From the NCBI GenBank assembly GCA_949128115.1, contig OX421963.1, positions 56,291,306 to 56,355,305 of the forward strand: a stretch of DNA of 64,000 nt, written 5' to 3'. The position numbers and the translations under genes were made by a program. The notes under the pieces are model-generated. The model was not told the DNA's origin. It did not search any database and saw only the letters and a list, made by a program, of their open reading frames with translations. Shown here in pieces: positions 48,641 through 59,769 of this stretch. The DNA is from Anaspis maculata. Taxonomy: Eukaryota; Arthropoda; Insecta; Coleoptera; Scraptiidae. Numbering within the stretch: position 1 is the stretch's first letter; every line of letters begins with the position of its first letter.

Positions 48641-50561
48641 CTCAAGGTCCTGTTGCAGGCCCTGTATACATATAAGGGGATTATGTGGGTATCAATTTAT
48701 CTACCTCGCCGGGTTTCACCAAATCTTAAATGTTTGTTATAGTTTAACAAACTGTTAGTGAAATTCTGTTTGGTCAATTCCAGTCATTGGGTGACAGAAC
48801 TTTCAGTTTCGCAAAACAGAACGGAAGAATAATTCAATTTCTCAATATTTGACTGATTCTCTGTGCATGCTCTAACAAAGAATTGGTCAGAATAAAATTC
48901 AACTGATAACAAGCTAGAGTTAACACCGTGTGATGGGACCCGCGACTAGGCGATTAGATGGAAATTGAATCTTTCGACTTCTAGTATCCATACTAGTACA
49001 TAGGTACCTAGGTACTTTTACCTCGCTCAAATCGATTAAACACAAAAAAATTAAAAACGCTCCCTTCAATCAGCAACCTCAATAGCCTCTATAATTGGAC
49101 AGCGCCCAGCATTTAAACATTAACTATTTAAACATCCTCCTTAATTAGCGGAACCCTATAATTATACTTGAGTTGATTAGATATACGAATAAGTCACACA
49201 ATTATTTAAAGTAAAGGTCCCGCGGCTCTTATGTATGTACAGGCGGGGTAGGGGGTCCTCGTTATGGAATTGATTCAAATGGTGTTAACGTGCGTAAAAC
49301 TTGTCGTCAAGGATTAAAAATTATACGCGGATGGAATTTTAAAAACTGCTGGTGGTAGTATAATGAAGAGGGCAATTAAACGACCGTAACAATAAAACCT
49401 CGTCTGTCACAGTTTTATTCAATTAAAAGCACGAACCCCTCCGGCTCATTTACTAAACGTGGGTAGGTATAGTTGGGAAAAGCCGGAGAGCGACCTCCTG
49501 ATGTGGCGTGCCAGATAGGGAAGAAAAAATGCTGGAAATGTCACAGCTTCGATGCGTGGTCAATACTTCATTATTTGTTGATAAAAATTGGGGCGGTTTG
49601 TTTGATGGGAGAGTTCCGATTGTGCTCGGTTGGCATAGGAATTCATTTTTTATTCCACATGGACAGTGAGTAGGTACCTACTATACGATTCTTGTCGTTG
49701 TTTGTGGCTTCTTATATTCTCTCAGAATATCTGAGTTTTGTTTCCTCTTTGTAGATTGATTTGGTTTGGTCAACTGTAGCTGAATGAGATATCATTAGGT
49801 AAGGAATTATTAGGATTTTATAGACTTGTCACGCTCAAATCATTATCATTCAAATCCATTCGAAATTTTTGATACCATCGCGAAAATAAATTCTGAATTG
49901 GATGAAGATATTCTGGTCAATCATTGACAAAAATAAGCAAGCCTTAAGACGTCTTCCGTGGGATCCCGGCTTTTGTATCTTTGATGACCCGGAATGCCTT
50001 CGCACCCTATTCAGAATTGAATTCCGCAATGGATTTTGGCCCCTGCGATGCTCAATTGCTCATCACCAAATACGTTTCGGAATTCTTGTTGGCCCCGCAC
50101 GCAACTAAAAAACTTTTCAAAAATGCTTACACAGCAGAAATCCGTTCCTGAAGCAACCACGGCCTCATTTTCACCACAATGACAGGTATATTATAAATCC
50201 AAAGCTTTCTAGATTTGGTTGCATCAGTAATTTTGGAAATCGATACCCCCATGCAAAAGTTATAGCGATTGCAGAATCGTCAGCCTGCCGATGCCGCGCC
50301 GCACCCTGTACTATGACTAGGAAAAACAGTGTCACAAAATGCTACTTTGTGCAACTGAAAATAGAACACTTTGTGCCACTATTTTGACTGTCAATAATGA
50401 CATAAGAACAATTCAAATGTCAGTATGTACATTTTCTTATTTTCATCAAGTGAATTAAGGCGAAATAGACAATATAGTATGAAAAACATGTCTCGCGGCT
50501 CGTTAAGCAAACTTAGTCGTATATTACAAAAATCGTCATTATAACACAAGTTTCACAATAT
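48641..50561. other. Unassigned DNA
   Basis: Frames up to 69 codons only. CACCCTGTA at 50301 is a lone MITE-like tip. No gene, RNA or array was seen. Confidence 0.35.
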
Positions 50562-51884
50562 AAGGGTGGTCCAGGTTTTAGTCGACAAACTTTGCAGGCT
50601 GATATAGAGAATGAAAAAAGAAGTCGACTTACCCCAAAAAGTACATATCTAAAATGCATAATAAAAAAGTTGTAGGCCTTCAAAGTTGCAGAAAAAAATT
50701 GTATTTTTCTTGATAACTTTTGAACAGCTTGATCTATTCCGCTCAATATTTGCACATATGGTTAATAAACACGTCCTCAGTGATTTCTTGAAAAAAATTC
50801 TGTCAGAATGACGCAGTGCCGTAGATATGGGGGGGTACTAACTCTCTTACCGCCTGTGGTATTCCCCCTTTGTTTTATTAGTACGTTGGTACCTGAAGTA
50901 GGTACTGTCGTTGACGTTCGTAGCGTTTGCCGAAAAAAGAGGGAGATGGCGCTGCGGGAGCCAGGCGAGCGGCAGCCGCGGGCAGACAGAAAAGAGGATC
51001 AGCTGTAGTGGTGCGGAACACGTGATTTTTCAGTGCAACTGTGCGTCGGTTTCTTCCAATTTAAGGTCGGTCTTTCTTTGATTATTGTATCGTAATGTTG
51101 GCTTCCACCCACTCACCAAATCACGCATTTTGATACCTATTTTGTCCGCGAAATTATTGTAAATAGCACGACATTCTTTGTTCTCTTTGTTTTCAACGGG
51201 CTTGCATAACCCGCAGTTTTTTCCCCTTTGGAATCAAGGTGCGTTGCACTGCTTTGAATTTTGTGTAATTTACCTACTCCCAAATGATCTCAATGTTGAC
51301 GGCAACAGCCGTAAATCTAGTGGGTGTGCTTTTTGTGCACTCATGACGTGACCTCAAGGCCGCGCTATCGCGCGTACTTCGAGGTTTCATTAATTGTTTC
51401 TTTCCACAAGTTACGTCACAAACAGTAAGACGACAAAAAGAAACTCCGCTACGCCCAAATCAGCCGCTAAGTTGAGAACAGTACTTTTCATGATTCATTT
51501 TAATTTCATTGTTCATTGTCGGGTTATACTTGAAAGTAAAGGAAGGAAAGAGAGACTTGCCGCTTCTCCGTGTCCTGGGGGGGGGTTCCACCTGCTCGTA
51601 TGAATCTGCCTTGTTAAGTCTACTAACCTTTCCTATTTGGGGGGAAATTATGTATAACGACGAAGAGAGGGCCACAGGTTGGCTCGAGTCGATTTTCTTG
51701 TATTTACTGTTATTTCTTGTATGTGATTACTGTTTACTAACCATTGTTCTGTTTTGAATGTAAGTATGTATCTGTGGGGTTTTTGATGGGTAACTGCTGA
51801 AGAATTCCGGGCGAATGCGTTATAGATACTTCTTCCTTCCAATTGCTTACAAAAAGTCTGACCAACTTCCAACTTCTCTACTTA

Positions 51885-52090
51885 TCTCTCACTTGTTTCT
51901 TTTTCATTCATTTACCTGTTTATCTCTTGTTTGTTTCTTGTTTATTTACCTACACCATTACTTATCATTTGTTTCTTGCTTATTTATTCACTTGTTCACA
52001 GTTTGTTTCTTGCTGATTTATCCACTTGTTTTTATGTCATTTGTTTCTGGCTGATTTATTTACTTGTTTACCGATCGTTTTTTTATTGTT
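51885..52090 (+). repeat. Degenerate T-rich tandem repeat, ~36-47-bp unit
   Basis: Repeated CATTTGTTTCTTGCTTATTT then ATTCACTTGTT with variations, four to five times (51890, 51925, 51966, 52001, 52038 approximately). The strand is strongly pyrimidine-rich, and the frames it yields are hydrophobic artefacts. Confidence 0.6.
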
Positions 52091-52839
52091 CACTTATCTA
52101 TCAATTTGACTTTTTCTGTTTGTAAATTGTAAAATAAATTGCTGAGCGTGAAGTTTCCTTTTGTTGTTACAAAAATAACTTGCAAACGGAGCGAACGTTT
52201 CGAAGGGGTTCAAGCACCGCTTCACGCTGACTTGATCAATGCATTACTGGAGTGACTTCTCTGTCACTTTTCATTATGACTCATTCACACTTGACTTTTG
52301 TTCAGATCATTTGGGAAGGGATTTTTCAGCAACCAACCAGGCTATACGCAGGGGTTTCTTTGACGTGTTCTTCCCATGTGTGCCTGTCAGCGAATACGTC
52401 ACTTTTCATTTGCGATCAAATTGACAGTTTGACATGTTTCCTGATTTCTTGTTTTGTTTTGTAAATCTGATTTTGTGTTCATTTCATTCTTTTGAACTCC
52501 TGCATTGTCAAATAATTTGTAATGAATTTTCTTGTTTCATTTATTTGTATTTTGTTGTTCTTAATCATGTTGTGTCATTTTCATTACTGTCAATTTCTTG
52601 TTGTGAGGTGTTTTGAGAAAAGAAACAAATTCATTCAAAAACTTTGCCATTGATTTCCAATAAAACATTCATTTTGCTTGCATTTCCTTCGCGTTTCATT
52701 CAAGAATCAAACCTCATCCCCAACGACACATTCTCATCTCGAGTAAGAACTCAACACAACTTAGGTAAAATGTAAACGACGTGGGGAAGGGAAGAAACAA
52801 CGACGATCGCAGCCGAACATCGAAAACGGGGTTACACTA

Positions 52840-53192
52840 CAGAAGTGGTTTAGCAATGGCAGATTGCTAAAGGGTGGGGACATTCATGGTAGAAACACGA
52901 GACAGTGTGGCCGGTATGCAGTCCCTGGGCATCGCACCTCGCAGTTTCGCGGATCGTTTTCTTACTCGGCTGTAAAGGTAATGAATTCCATTCCTGATGG
53001 TATCGGCCGGTCCTCTGGTCTTTCTATTTTTAAAACAGAATTTAGAGATTTTCTGATCAACATGAGGTGAAATGTTTGTACCTGAATTATTTTGTTATTT
53101 TGTTGTGTTGTGATGTCAAGTGTAATATTTTACGGGTGGTTGTATGGTAGAGCAGCATTATGCTGAATACCGCCACTTTCTGAATAAAGTCA

Positions 53193-53233
<41 letters not shown>
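52840..53233 (+). pseudogene. 5'-truncated LINE: ORF2 C-terminus, 3' UTR and (ATT)12 tail
   Basis: The plus frame (about 52864-53070) reads HGRNTRQ...VPGHRTSQFRGSFSYSAVKVMNSIPDGI, then LSIFKTEFRDFL and a stop. This is the usual C-terminal pattern of LINE reverse transcriptases of the CR1/Jockey/I type: (H)xxNTR, RT..., SFxYxAxxxxNSLPxxI, then FKxxLxxxL. A 126-bp 3' UTR follows with AATAAA at 53183, then twelve ATT units (53198-53233), a typical LINE 3' tail. AAGTGGT directly after the tail also occurs at 52843, near the 5' limit, and could be the target duplication. Only the last ~80 codons remain. Confidence 0.75.
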
Positions 53234-53235
<2 letters not shown>

Positions 53236-54179
53236 GTGGTGCCAAGACCTTGGTACACTACAGAATGGTGCCGTGACCAGGATAAACTACGTTACATTAC
53301 ACCCCTTACTTTCTACGCCACTGGATATTTTGGAAAACCGTTTAAAGTATTGAATTCCACGTTTAATTTTGAAGAGAAAATTGGCGTCTCATTGCTACAT
53401 TTGGAGCAGCGGTTTCGGAGATATTTGCGTTCAAAGGTTCAAAAACACCGAATTACGCAAATGTTTCAAAATTCGAGCAAGCTTTGCTCCATTCTCTTTC
53501 AACTTTTTTTTCAATTAAGTCTATTGATCTATAATAATTTAGCTCATAAAAAATTGAAAATTGGTTGTGAAAATTCATAATTTCAGTAACAAATAAATAT
53601 TCAGTAGGTACCTATCAACTTACTGATAGTTGGAAAGTTTAGTAAGAACAAGCACCAAGAGCCCTTTGTATTTTATTGGTCATGTTATACTGAAATTATG
53701 AATTTTCACAAACAATTGTCAATTTCTCATGAGCTTAATTATGGATCAATTAACTTTAAATTGAAAAAAGAGTTGAAAAGTGAATGGATCAAAGCTTGCT
53801 CGAATTTTGAAACATTTGCATAATTCGGTTGAACCTTCAAACACAAATATCTCCGAAACCGCTGATCCCAATGTAGGAATGACACGCCAATTTTTTTTTT
53901 TTGAATTGAACGCGGAATTCAATACTACTTTCAACGGTTTTCCAAAAAATCCAGTGGCGTAGAATGTAGGGAGGTAAGAGGGTTAGTACCCCCCCTCCCC
54001 AATATCTATGGCACTGCGTCATTCTGACAAAAAAAAAATAAGAAATCACTGGGGACGTATTTGTTAATCATATGTGCAAAATTTGAGCGAAATCGGTCAA
54101 GCTGTTGGAGAATTATCAAGAAAAAAAACAAGAAAACATTTTTTTCTGCAACTTTGAAGGCCTGTAACTTTTTTAATAT

Positions 54180-54694
54180 TGTTACGAGCGGCGATCCCGT
54201 GCATATTGGTAAACACGCGATCTTTCTGGATTCTTCCATCCATTAGATCGTAGTGTAGAAGTGCGGAATGTTCTGGTGCATTGCAGAGCGCGCGTTCACG
54301 TGAAACCGAATGGGGAGACTTGAATGCTCGATCGAGAAACATCTGTCCATTTTGGCGGAGGCGCCGTTTCAGAACCCGACAGAATTCTACGGGTAATGTG
54401 TGTGATTATTCAGGAATGGTCTAGAAACCGCATATGCCGGGCCACTATGGAATTTGCTGGGAGTAGACAGAAAGTTCGGGAACACTATTCGGAGGCCTTA
54501 TATAAGGCATCAGCCGGCAGCTCAGGGGTATTGAATTGGAAGAGATAGCGAGCGGATAAGCAAGCGAGAATCACAGCGATAATTCAAGTAGATAATTGTT
54601 GGCGTGTATTCATTGTCGTACGCAGAAATAAACAGTGTGTGCTTCAAAAAATCGTCTCAATTGTATTCGAACCCGTACGCGAGATATCGTAACA
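54180..54694 (+). mobile_element. Solo LTR, 515 bp, gypsy-like, ATAT target duplication
   Basis: Starts TGTTACGAGCGGCGATC and ends CGAGATATCGTAACA, flanked by ATAT at 54176-54179 and 54695-54698. It interrupts the right arm of FB8 exactly. TATATAAGG at 54499 and AATAAA at 54627 are in LTR order. The sequence closely matches the LTR at 63464-63973 (same family). Confidence 0.9.
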
Positions 54695-54792
54695 ATATGC
54701 ATTTCAGATATGTACTTTTAGAGGTAAGTAGACTTACTTTTTTATCCTCTATCAGCCTGCAAAGTTTGTCGACTAAAACCTGGACCACCCTG

Positions 54793-56400
54793 AATATATA
54801 ACAAAACAAACCACGGCGAATTTTTGATATCGCAGATAGGTTAACAAAAGTTCTTATAAGGGTGTGCTTGACGGAATGGTACTTACTCATCCAAATTTAA
54901 TATCAAAAACGAGCTCATAGTCTCCGTCGTAACATTTCCCTATCTCATGTCATACCTCCAGCCTCCAGCTCGTTTAAATAAAACAGGTGAGCATATTTAT
55001 TTTTTCACGCTCACCTGAGTTTTCCTCAAACAGAGTTACGCATCTCTTTCTTTGAAGAGCGTCGTCTCGAATTCCCCCGTTTAATTATAATGAAGAGATA
55101 AAACAAGACAATAATTATAATTTGGCTTGTTGCGTATATATTTATTCGCATCTTCATCTTGTAAAAATCACGTGCTCCAGTTACTTTCACCAATAACTTG
55201 CAATTTACACCTTGACGAACTTTGACGAATAATAATTCTCAGTTTGCTACATTGTTACAAATGGGCAAGTTATTATTAATTCTTAGCCACACTCGCGAGG
55301 ATAAAAATAACAATTGAAGGCTGACGGGCCGGACGGGCGTTATAATAATGTAATTTATAAGCAAAAATGAAAACAGAGTTTTCAGTGAACATGTACTTTT
55401 GATTGCCTAGTTCTGCGAAACTCAAGTGGCGATCCTCGGATGTCTTTCAGACGCGGCGGATGTTCGGGAAGCACCGAACACCTAGGCCTCTTGAGATGTA
55501 AATAAATATTGCCACTAGATAGCAGTTATGTAATGAAGATTAACTTCTTCGTTCGTTGACCCAGGCATACCTGAAGGGTGATACTTGGTCGCATCATGCA
55601 AAAAAATAAAATAAAAGCTGGGCACCATAAGTGAATTATGGATGCAGACAGTTTATAAACCTAATTTGCATTTTACACTCGGCCTCTTGATGAGACGCAA
55701 GGAGCAAAGAGAGCCAGTACATGATTAAATAGAAAGATTTCGGTCTTTTTTGGGGGAAACAAAAGCATTGCGAGTGCCGCAGTGGAGATTTTATTTGAAT
55801 TTGCCTTCATAAACTAAACACGATGTCCAAGCTTCTGGTTACAAGTCATAAATGGCCTATACAAATCAGTGTGAAGGAATGCATAAATACAGAAATTTCT
55901 CAGATGATTTTACTGACACAACTTATAACTAACTTTTACTGGCGTGTTTCGGAAATAAATACCAACACACCTGTAAAGCTTGTTTTAGGTGCACATCGTC
56001 TCGTATACCGTAGAAACCTTGCCTACAGTGCACAAACATTTACTGTGTTGACTTTATGTGGGGAACAACAGCCTTCCTGGGTAAATCGTAAGTTTTAAGT
56101 GCATTTTTGCATTTTGGCAAAGGATGCATATACGCTAGATTTACACTATACCTATAACAACACTTTACACCATTTTCATACACTTGAAGGGAAACGTGTA
56201 AATCATTTTACTGACAATCAATATAGTACCTAACTGATTCATTTCAGACTTCTAAGAAGTAGGTAACGTATGTGTTCCATCTCTTGGGCGGAAAAACCTA
56301 GCCTCCTATGATCGCTGGTCTTTGACGTGATTGCGTGCAAAAATTGCATCCAAATGACACTTGACAGATCGCTGTTTGTTTTGTTCCAGGTTATATTTTG
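54793..56400. other. Unassigned DNA
   Basis: A 91-codon plus frame at 55823-56098 has no recognisable motif. No repeats were noted. Confidence 0.3.
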
Positions 56401-56408
56401 GCGTGATT

Positions 56409-56745
56409 TTATCCAAAAAAGTATTCCATTAGCCTTTTTTGGTACATCGGCATGTGATTATTGAGAGGGAAGTGAAGTGGATGACTCACATTTTGAGAAA
56501 TGCTTGGAGTCTGGGATTGCGAGATGTCAGTTTTGACACTTATTTTCTTCACCAAGCATTTCAGCATGGAATAGGTAGCCCGTAGCCCAACCATGTGCCG
56601 GGCTTCTATTTCCTCAAAAAGAAATCCTTTGTCGTATCGATCGCGACTGTTTTTGGGTAGCCAGTAGATTTGCCGTAGCTTCTTCGGCCGCTTGCCGAGA
56701 TTCAGGAGGCGTGAGATCAAACATTTCTAAGTCTGGTTCATACAT
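56409..56745 (-). pseudogene. Tyrosine recombinase (Crypton-like), N-terminal core-binding relic
   Basis: From ATG at 56743-56745 (minus) a 43-codon frame starts MYEPDLEMFDLTPPESRQAA, acidic and helical. The overlapping frame continues with KNSRDRYDKGF, then ATYSMLKCLVKK, and a third frame with RLQAFLKM. This order, SRDRYxxxY then LWxxYSMLK then a kLxxFLK block, is what I know from the SAM-like core-binding domain of tyrosine-recombinase proteins spread in arthropod genomes. At least two frameshifts are needed, part of the domain between RYDKGF and ATYSML is missing or altered, and the catalytic R-H-R-Y half is absent. Family assignment is from pattern memory only. Confidence 0.45.
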
Positions 56746-56826
56746 GATCGGTTATTTTCAAAAGAAAAATTGGCTATGACTTGTTTTCATGTCAGAAAGC
56801 GCCCCGGCAGCAATCTTTGCCCTCCG

Positions 56827-56876
56827 CAGTAATAACTTGTTTCCCGCCTCGGTATGTAATATACTATTACATTATG
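56827..56876 (+). repeat. Short repeat shared with 10330-10376
   Basis: GCAGTAATAACTTGTTTCCC then CCTCGGTATGTAATATACTA corresponds to the block at 10330. Same orientation, slightly diverged. Confidence 0.45.
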
Positions 56877-57648
56877 AAAAAGGGTGTTCCAGCGACCTAG
56901 TGAAACAGACTTCTGCGCTTTGCGGTAGAGCGAGGAGGACCAAGTACATTTTGATTCAATCCATAGCACTATTAGTTATTAACTACCAAACTATTTGTAA
57001 GCCAAAAAATATGAGAAAAACTGAAGACACTCAAACCACAGCTAGCTCATGATGGTGCTTCCTATAAGTTTCAAGAAATCAATTTTGATAGGTAACTTAC
57101 TTTTAATAGAATAAGGTAAGTACCTAAATCCAAGGCAAGTGAGGACAATTATCTTAGGACGCTGGATCTTAGGTGGCATGGTTGTTAATGATGATTTTCA
57201 GTCAAACCCAAGTTCACATAGCCCAACTTTTCCTGTATCAGTATCAGTTTTTCGTTATCGATAGTATAAGGTGACCAGATTTGTCAGTGAAGAAATCGGA
57301 ACATGGATGGTCTGGGAGGCAGAGCCCCCCGAGATGCGCTTTTTTTTCGAAAAAGGAGCGTGGCCAACTTTTATTTGCCGATTTAGAACTTCCAGGCACC
57401 TACCTACCATCTATTCCTCTTTTTTCGCGTCTGTTCATTGTTGGATAGACATGCAACATAAGTACACAGTAGGTACACCGATATTTGGAGATATTTTCTG
57501 AAACTTAGGTTGCAAAAAAAAAAACAATAGACTTACAGGAGGGCGGTTAAATGCTGTCCCTTGCCCCCTTCTCAACCAACGGTGTTCATAATAATACCAA
57601 TAATAATGAAATAATAATGATAATAAAATAATGCTTCTCTGAAACAAC

Positions 57649-57790
57649 ATGTACCGTATGATCAAAAACTTTCTCACACAAGAGAGGCTGTGGTCCTCGC
57701 AGGCAAACGAGGCTGACTTTGGCCAGGCGACAGCCTTCCCTGAGTTCCAGAGTTTCTTGAGTCCAAAAAGTTTTTGATCATACGGTACAT
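57649..57790. mobile_element. Small MITE, 142 bp, 24-bp perfect ends
   Basis: ATGTACCGTATGATCAAAAA-CTTT at the left is exactly inverted at the right (AAAG-TTTTTGATCATACGGTACAT). The loop of about 95 bp is GC-richer than the surroundings. No clear target duplication. Confidence 0.75.
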
Positions 57791-57892
57791 TCTGCAAATA
57801 GTCGAGATTGCATAGCGTCTGCAACCTTCGGAGTGCATTGTTGGGGTCAGGTTGACCCCACGCCTAGTTCTTTTGCGATAAAACCTACAATT

Positions 57893-58337
57893 ATAGTATA
57901 TTATTCAACAAGCGGGTAATGATTTCTTCTTACTTATGACATGAGGATGCATCAGTTTGCCGACACGAGTTTTGGCGAATGTCGTAAGGCTCGTGTCGTA
58001 AAGCATCCGAATGAGTAATAACCATTACCCTCGAGTAGAATAATATGCTTTATCCAGTCTTATTAAAAAATGCAGGCATGTATGCGCGTGATAATGCGTG
58101 CATTATTCAGTAGGATTGGATAATAGTATATTATTCAACAAGCGGGTAATGATTGCTTTTCACTCACGAGGATGCAGTTTGCCGACACGAGCCTTGGCGA
58201 GTGTCGTAAATCATCCGAATGAGTAATAGCCATTACCCGCGAGTAGAATACTATGCTTTATCCAGTCTTATTGAAAAATGCAGGCATGTATGCGCGTGAT
58301 GATGCGTGCATTATTCAATAGAATTGGATAAACGTTA
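57893..58337 (+). repeat. Tandem pair of hairpin repeat units, 210-230 bp each
   Basis: TTATTCAACAAGCGGGTAAT starts at 57901 and 58131, and CATTATTCARTAGRATTGGA ends each unit (about 58101 and 58311). Within each, GAGGATGCA, GCCGACACGAG and GTGTCGTAAAKCATCC fold back on each other, and GGGTAATG pairs with CATTACCC. The first unit has an extra AAGGCTCGTGTCGT duplication. Related single copies lie at 23205 and 22643. Confidence 0.8.
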
Positions 58338-59769
58338 TTTTTTAAAGTGCTTCCATGTATTCCTTTAGCTAGACAGGTGTGATAATTAGCCCAAATTTCG
58401 ATTCTAACGTTTTTGAAAAAGAAACCACCAGCGTCGGGAAGTCACTATGACTCCAAAATATGATCACTTTTTTACGTGAAAGAAGACAATAGGGTGGTAT
58501 TCAACAAAGTGAAGGCGCCTTAAAGCATTGTCAAGTTGAGCCTTCAACGTCAAGAAGGTTTCGCCCTGGTTTCGTCCTCAGACACTTAAAACTGCTCACT
58601 CTAGTGTCATGAGTCTGACTTGTTACGAATCTTGTACACCTGATATGTGGAGAGACTATGTGATTACGTGATATGTGTCATTACATGTAAAACTTGCAAT
58701 TGCTTAACTGAAAAAAAAATTATACAATCTATTTATATTTTATTTTGGGGTCATAATGCAGAGTTTGCCCTGGAAAATAGGTATATGCACTCCAAAAGTT
58801 ACTCATTGAATGTTGCATGCAGTAGCAGGGACCAACAGCTTGATTCTGAAAACTATCGACAATCCACCTTTTACTACCTGTGTCTGAAACCTTTCTCTTG
58901 CTTGCTTCCACAATTTGTACTTAGTTGATTACACAGGATTCTTTACGAGTGTTTTCCTGTTCACTGTCGTATAATCGTATAATTTGTATTGTGCAAATAA
59001 ACTGCACACAAACATCTGGTGATTCTGGTGACAGGTTGATGCAGTCGACAATAACGGCCACATTAATGAGTCTTTCGCATAGAATATACTGATACTGGAA
59101 TTGTCCTGGGTGATTAAACATGTGTGTCGTCATTTTCTCTTATCGTATTTCGTCCAGCTTTTTTCTGTTTGTGCAAAAGTTCAGTAAAATTATGAACAAA
59201 TACGCCCGACGAACTTCAAAGAACGTGCTTAAATGTGGGTAAATGTTTCTGTTTGTTTTCATACCGTTTGATCGGATGTGGAGTGCGGTCATCTACATAC
59301 CTTTTTTATACGTTAATGAAGCTGAGCGTTAATGTCGCACAGGTCTATGTTGATACTTTTATTGATCTTATTTTTGCATATTTGCATAATTACAAATGTG
59401 GATGTGCCTCTGATGAACGAGCAGAGTACGTATACATGCACACAATGCCCGGGTACGGAGTTTTGTTTTGGTTGACCAGACCACATTCAATCATCGGTAT
59501 TGGTCATCTGAAATTGAGAACCAAACAACGTCAATATTTACATTTAAATACCCCACATATAAGTAATTCTATGCATCTCCCAATTAGAAAAAGATTTCAA
59601 GAATATTTACTGAATACTGCTTGCTGCTAAACCAAATTTTATGGATCTATGGAAGAATATTATTTTAGCAAAAATATTCGGAGTGCACCGACCACCGAAG
59701 AGTACATTGAGGGACTAACACGGACTAACAAGTGCAACAAATTCATTGAGATTGAGAGAGAAGCTATTA
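58338..59769. other. Unassigned DNA with a 131-codon open frame
   Basis: The plus frame 59235-59630 has no ATG at its start and a Cys-rich, partly hydrophobic product with no family match. Overlapping minus frames exist. No repeat was noted. Confidence 0.25.

Larger units (their letters stand above)
50855..53301 (+). mobile_element. TG...CA insertion in FB8 (probable long LTR-type element), 2.45 kb
   Basis: It interrupts the left FB8 arm exactly, starting TGTGGTATTCCC (same start as 9718) and ending CGTTACATTACA. The flanking five bases, CCGCC and CCCCT, sit at the same site of the FB8 arm, but as a duplication they are poor. The first ~600 bp match 9718-10300. Near its 3' end, ATGGTGCCGTGACCAGG (53264) looks like a retroelement primer-binding type sequence, so the end may be an LTR plus leader rather than a simple solo LTR. 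It carries a LINE 3' end and a T-rich tandem tract. Confidence 0.55.
50562..54792. mobile_element. FB8: foldback element of ~1.27 kb, broken by two insertions
   Basis: Left end AGGGTGGTCCAGGTTTTAGT is inverted at the right (ACTAAAACCTGGACCACCCT). The left arm is 50562-50854 plus 53302-53640; the right arm is 53641-54179 plus 54695-54792. After removing the insertions 50855-53301 and 54180-54694 the arms are 631 and 637 bp. Pairing blocks include CTTTGCAGGCTGATA, AGGCCTTCAAAGTTGCAGAA, GACGCAGTGCC, CTACGCCACTGGA and AAACCGCTG/CAGCGGTTT. This arithmetic strongly supports the insertion history. Confidence 0.8.

Noticed and set aside
51815..52125. Hydrophobic membrane protein frames (many F, L, Y)
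   Set aside because: They are translations of a T-rich degenerate tandem repeat in two frames.
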